NCBI GenBank assembly: GCA_035653295.1
Contig: DASRCB010000031.1
Span: forward strand, 1-33,264
DNA from: DASRCB01 sp035653295
GTDB taxonomy: Bacteria > Acidobacteriota > Terriglobia > Bryobacterales > Bryobacteraceae
DNA: 33,264 bases
Direction: 5' to 3'
Part shown: positions 33,028-33,264 of the stretch, in pieces
How positions within the stretch are numbered: the first letter of the stretch is position 1
Layout of the letters: every line of letters begins with the position of its first letter
Translations under genes and position numbers: made by a program
Notes under the pieces: model-generated
The model's input: the letters and a program-made list of their open reading frames with translations, nothing else
The model's database searches: none
Told to the model about the DNA's origin: nothing

Positions 33028-33264
33028 ATGAATCGCCGTTTCAAGTTCGCTGTCGTTTCGATGTCGTCGTGTCTCGTCGCGCTGATGCTCTTCGGCGCCG
33101 TGCGCGGCAATAGCGCCTCCCCCGAGGACACCTACCGCCATCTCGCCGTTTACACGGAAGTGCTTTCGCGGATCAAGAGCGATTACGTGGAAGAGCCGGA
33201 CATGAAGAATGTCACCCTCGGCGCTCTTAATGGCCTGCTGGAGTCGATAGATCCTTACGCCAGC
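33028..33264 (+). CDS. S41 (C-terminal processing) peptidase, N-terminal part
   Basis: First 79 codons of a protein with a signal peptide (MNRRFKFAVVSMSSCLVALM), then YTEVLSRIKSDYVEEPDM and LNGLLESIDPYAS. This is the start of a carboxyl-terminal protease of the CtpA/S41 family, which lies before the PDZ and catalytic Ser/Lys domains. It acts in the periplasm on protein C-termini. The gene runs out of the window at 33264, so the catalytic part is not visible. CCTCC precedes the ATG but is not a Shine-Dalgarno on this strand. Confidence 0.85.
   Translation, partial: MNRRFKFAVVSMSSCLVALMLFGAVRGNSASPEDTYRHLAVYTEVLSRIKSDYVEEPDMKNVTLGALNGLLESIDPYAS

Noticed and set aside
1..33264. CRISPR array, insertion sequences, prophage
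   Set aside because: No regularly spaced repeats, transposase, integrase or terminal inverted repeats were found by eye.

Overview
The window looks like chromosomal DNA from a GC-rich Acidobacteriota bacterium, probably near Solibacter/Bryobacter. This is inferred from gene content: an Oar-like TonB-dependent receptor with a carboxypeptidase-regulatory domain, a Ser/Thr kinase fused to TPRs, PilZ, an HPr-kinase-like plus NTP_transf_5 pair, and paired Hsp70-like genes with DUF2760. No phage, transposase, CRISPR array or rRNA was seen. There is one tRNA, Leu(TAG).

Layout. 1-3.4 kb: start of a TonB-dependent receptor (minus, cut by the window edge), tRNA-Leu, a short PaaK-like protein, a small Cys/His protein and a frameshifted secreted TPR protein. 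3.4-10.9 kb: housekeeping and accessory genes (kinase-TPR, DapA-family aldolase, PilZ, membrane protein, OsmC, HslR-like S4 protein, DUF2277, PfpI, secreted alpha/beta hydrolase). 11-15.1 kb: a putative sugar O-methyltransferase, a PAPS sulfotransferase, an NTP_transf_5 nucleotidyltransferase and an HPr-kinase-like ATPase. The last three are on the minus strand and head away from a divergent control region at 15.15-15.30 kb. 15.3-25.9 kb: a tightly packed plus-strand operon of nine genes with four cobalamin-type (B12-binding-like) radical SAM enzymes, two class I methyltransferases, an amidohydrolase, a SPASM-like radical SAM enzyme and a GT4 glycosyltransferase. Most junctions are 1-4 base overlaps. 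25.9-27.0 kb: a gap holding a 38-codon ORF with a good ribosome binding site and a perfect GC-rich hairpin, then a third methyltransferase. 27.0-32.9 kb: a minus-strand operon DUF2760 / Hsp70-like / Hsp70-DUF3731 / thiL. 33.0 kb to the end: start of an S41 (Ctp) protease.

The most interesting region is 11-27 kb. Its enzymes can, in principle, methylate or rearrange unactivated carbons (B12 radical SAM), methylate heteroatoms, sulfate, glycosylate and hydrolyse C-N bonds. No known scaffold-making gene (PKS, NRPS, lasso cyclase, exosortase) is visible, so the product is unknown. It could be a modified glycan or lipid, or a modified peptide if the 38-codon ORF is real. I present this as an uncharacterised system, not as a solved pathway.
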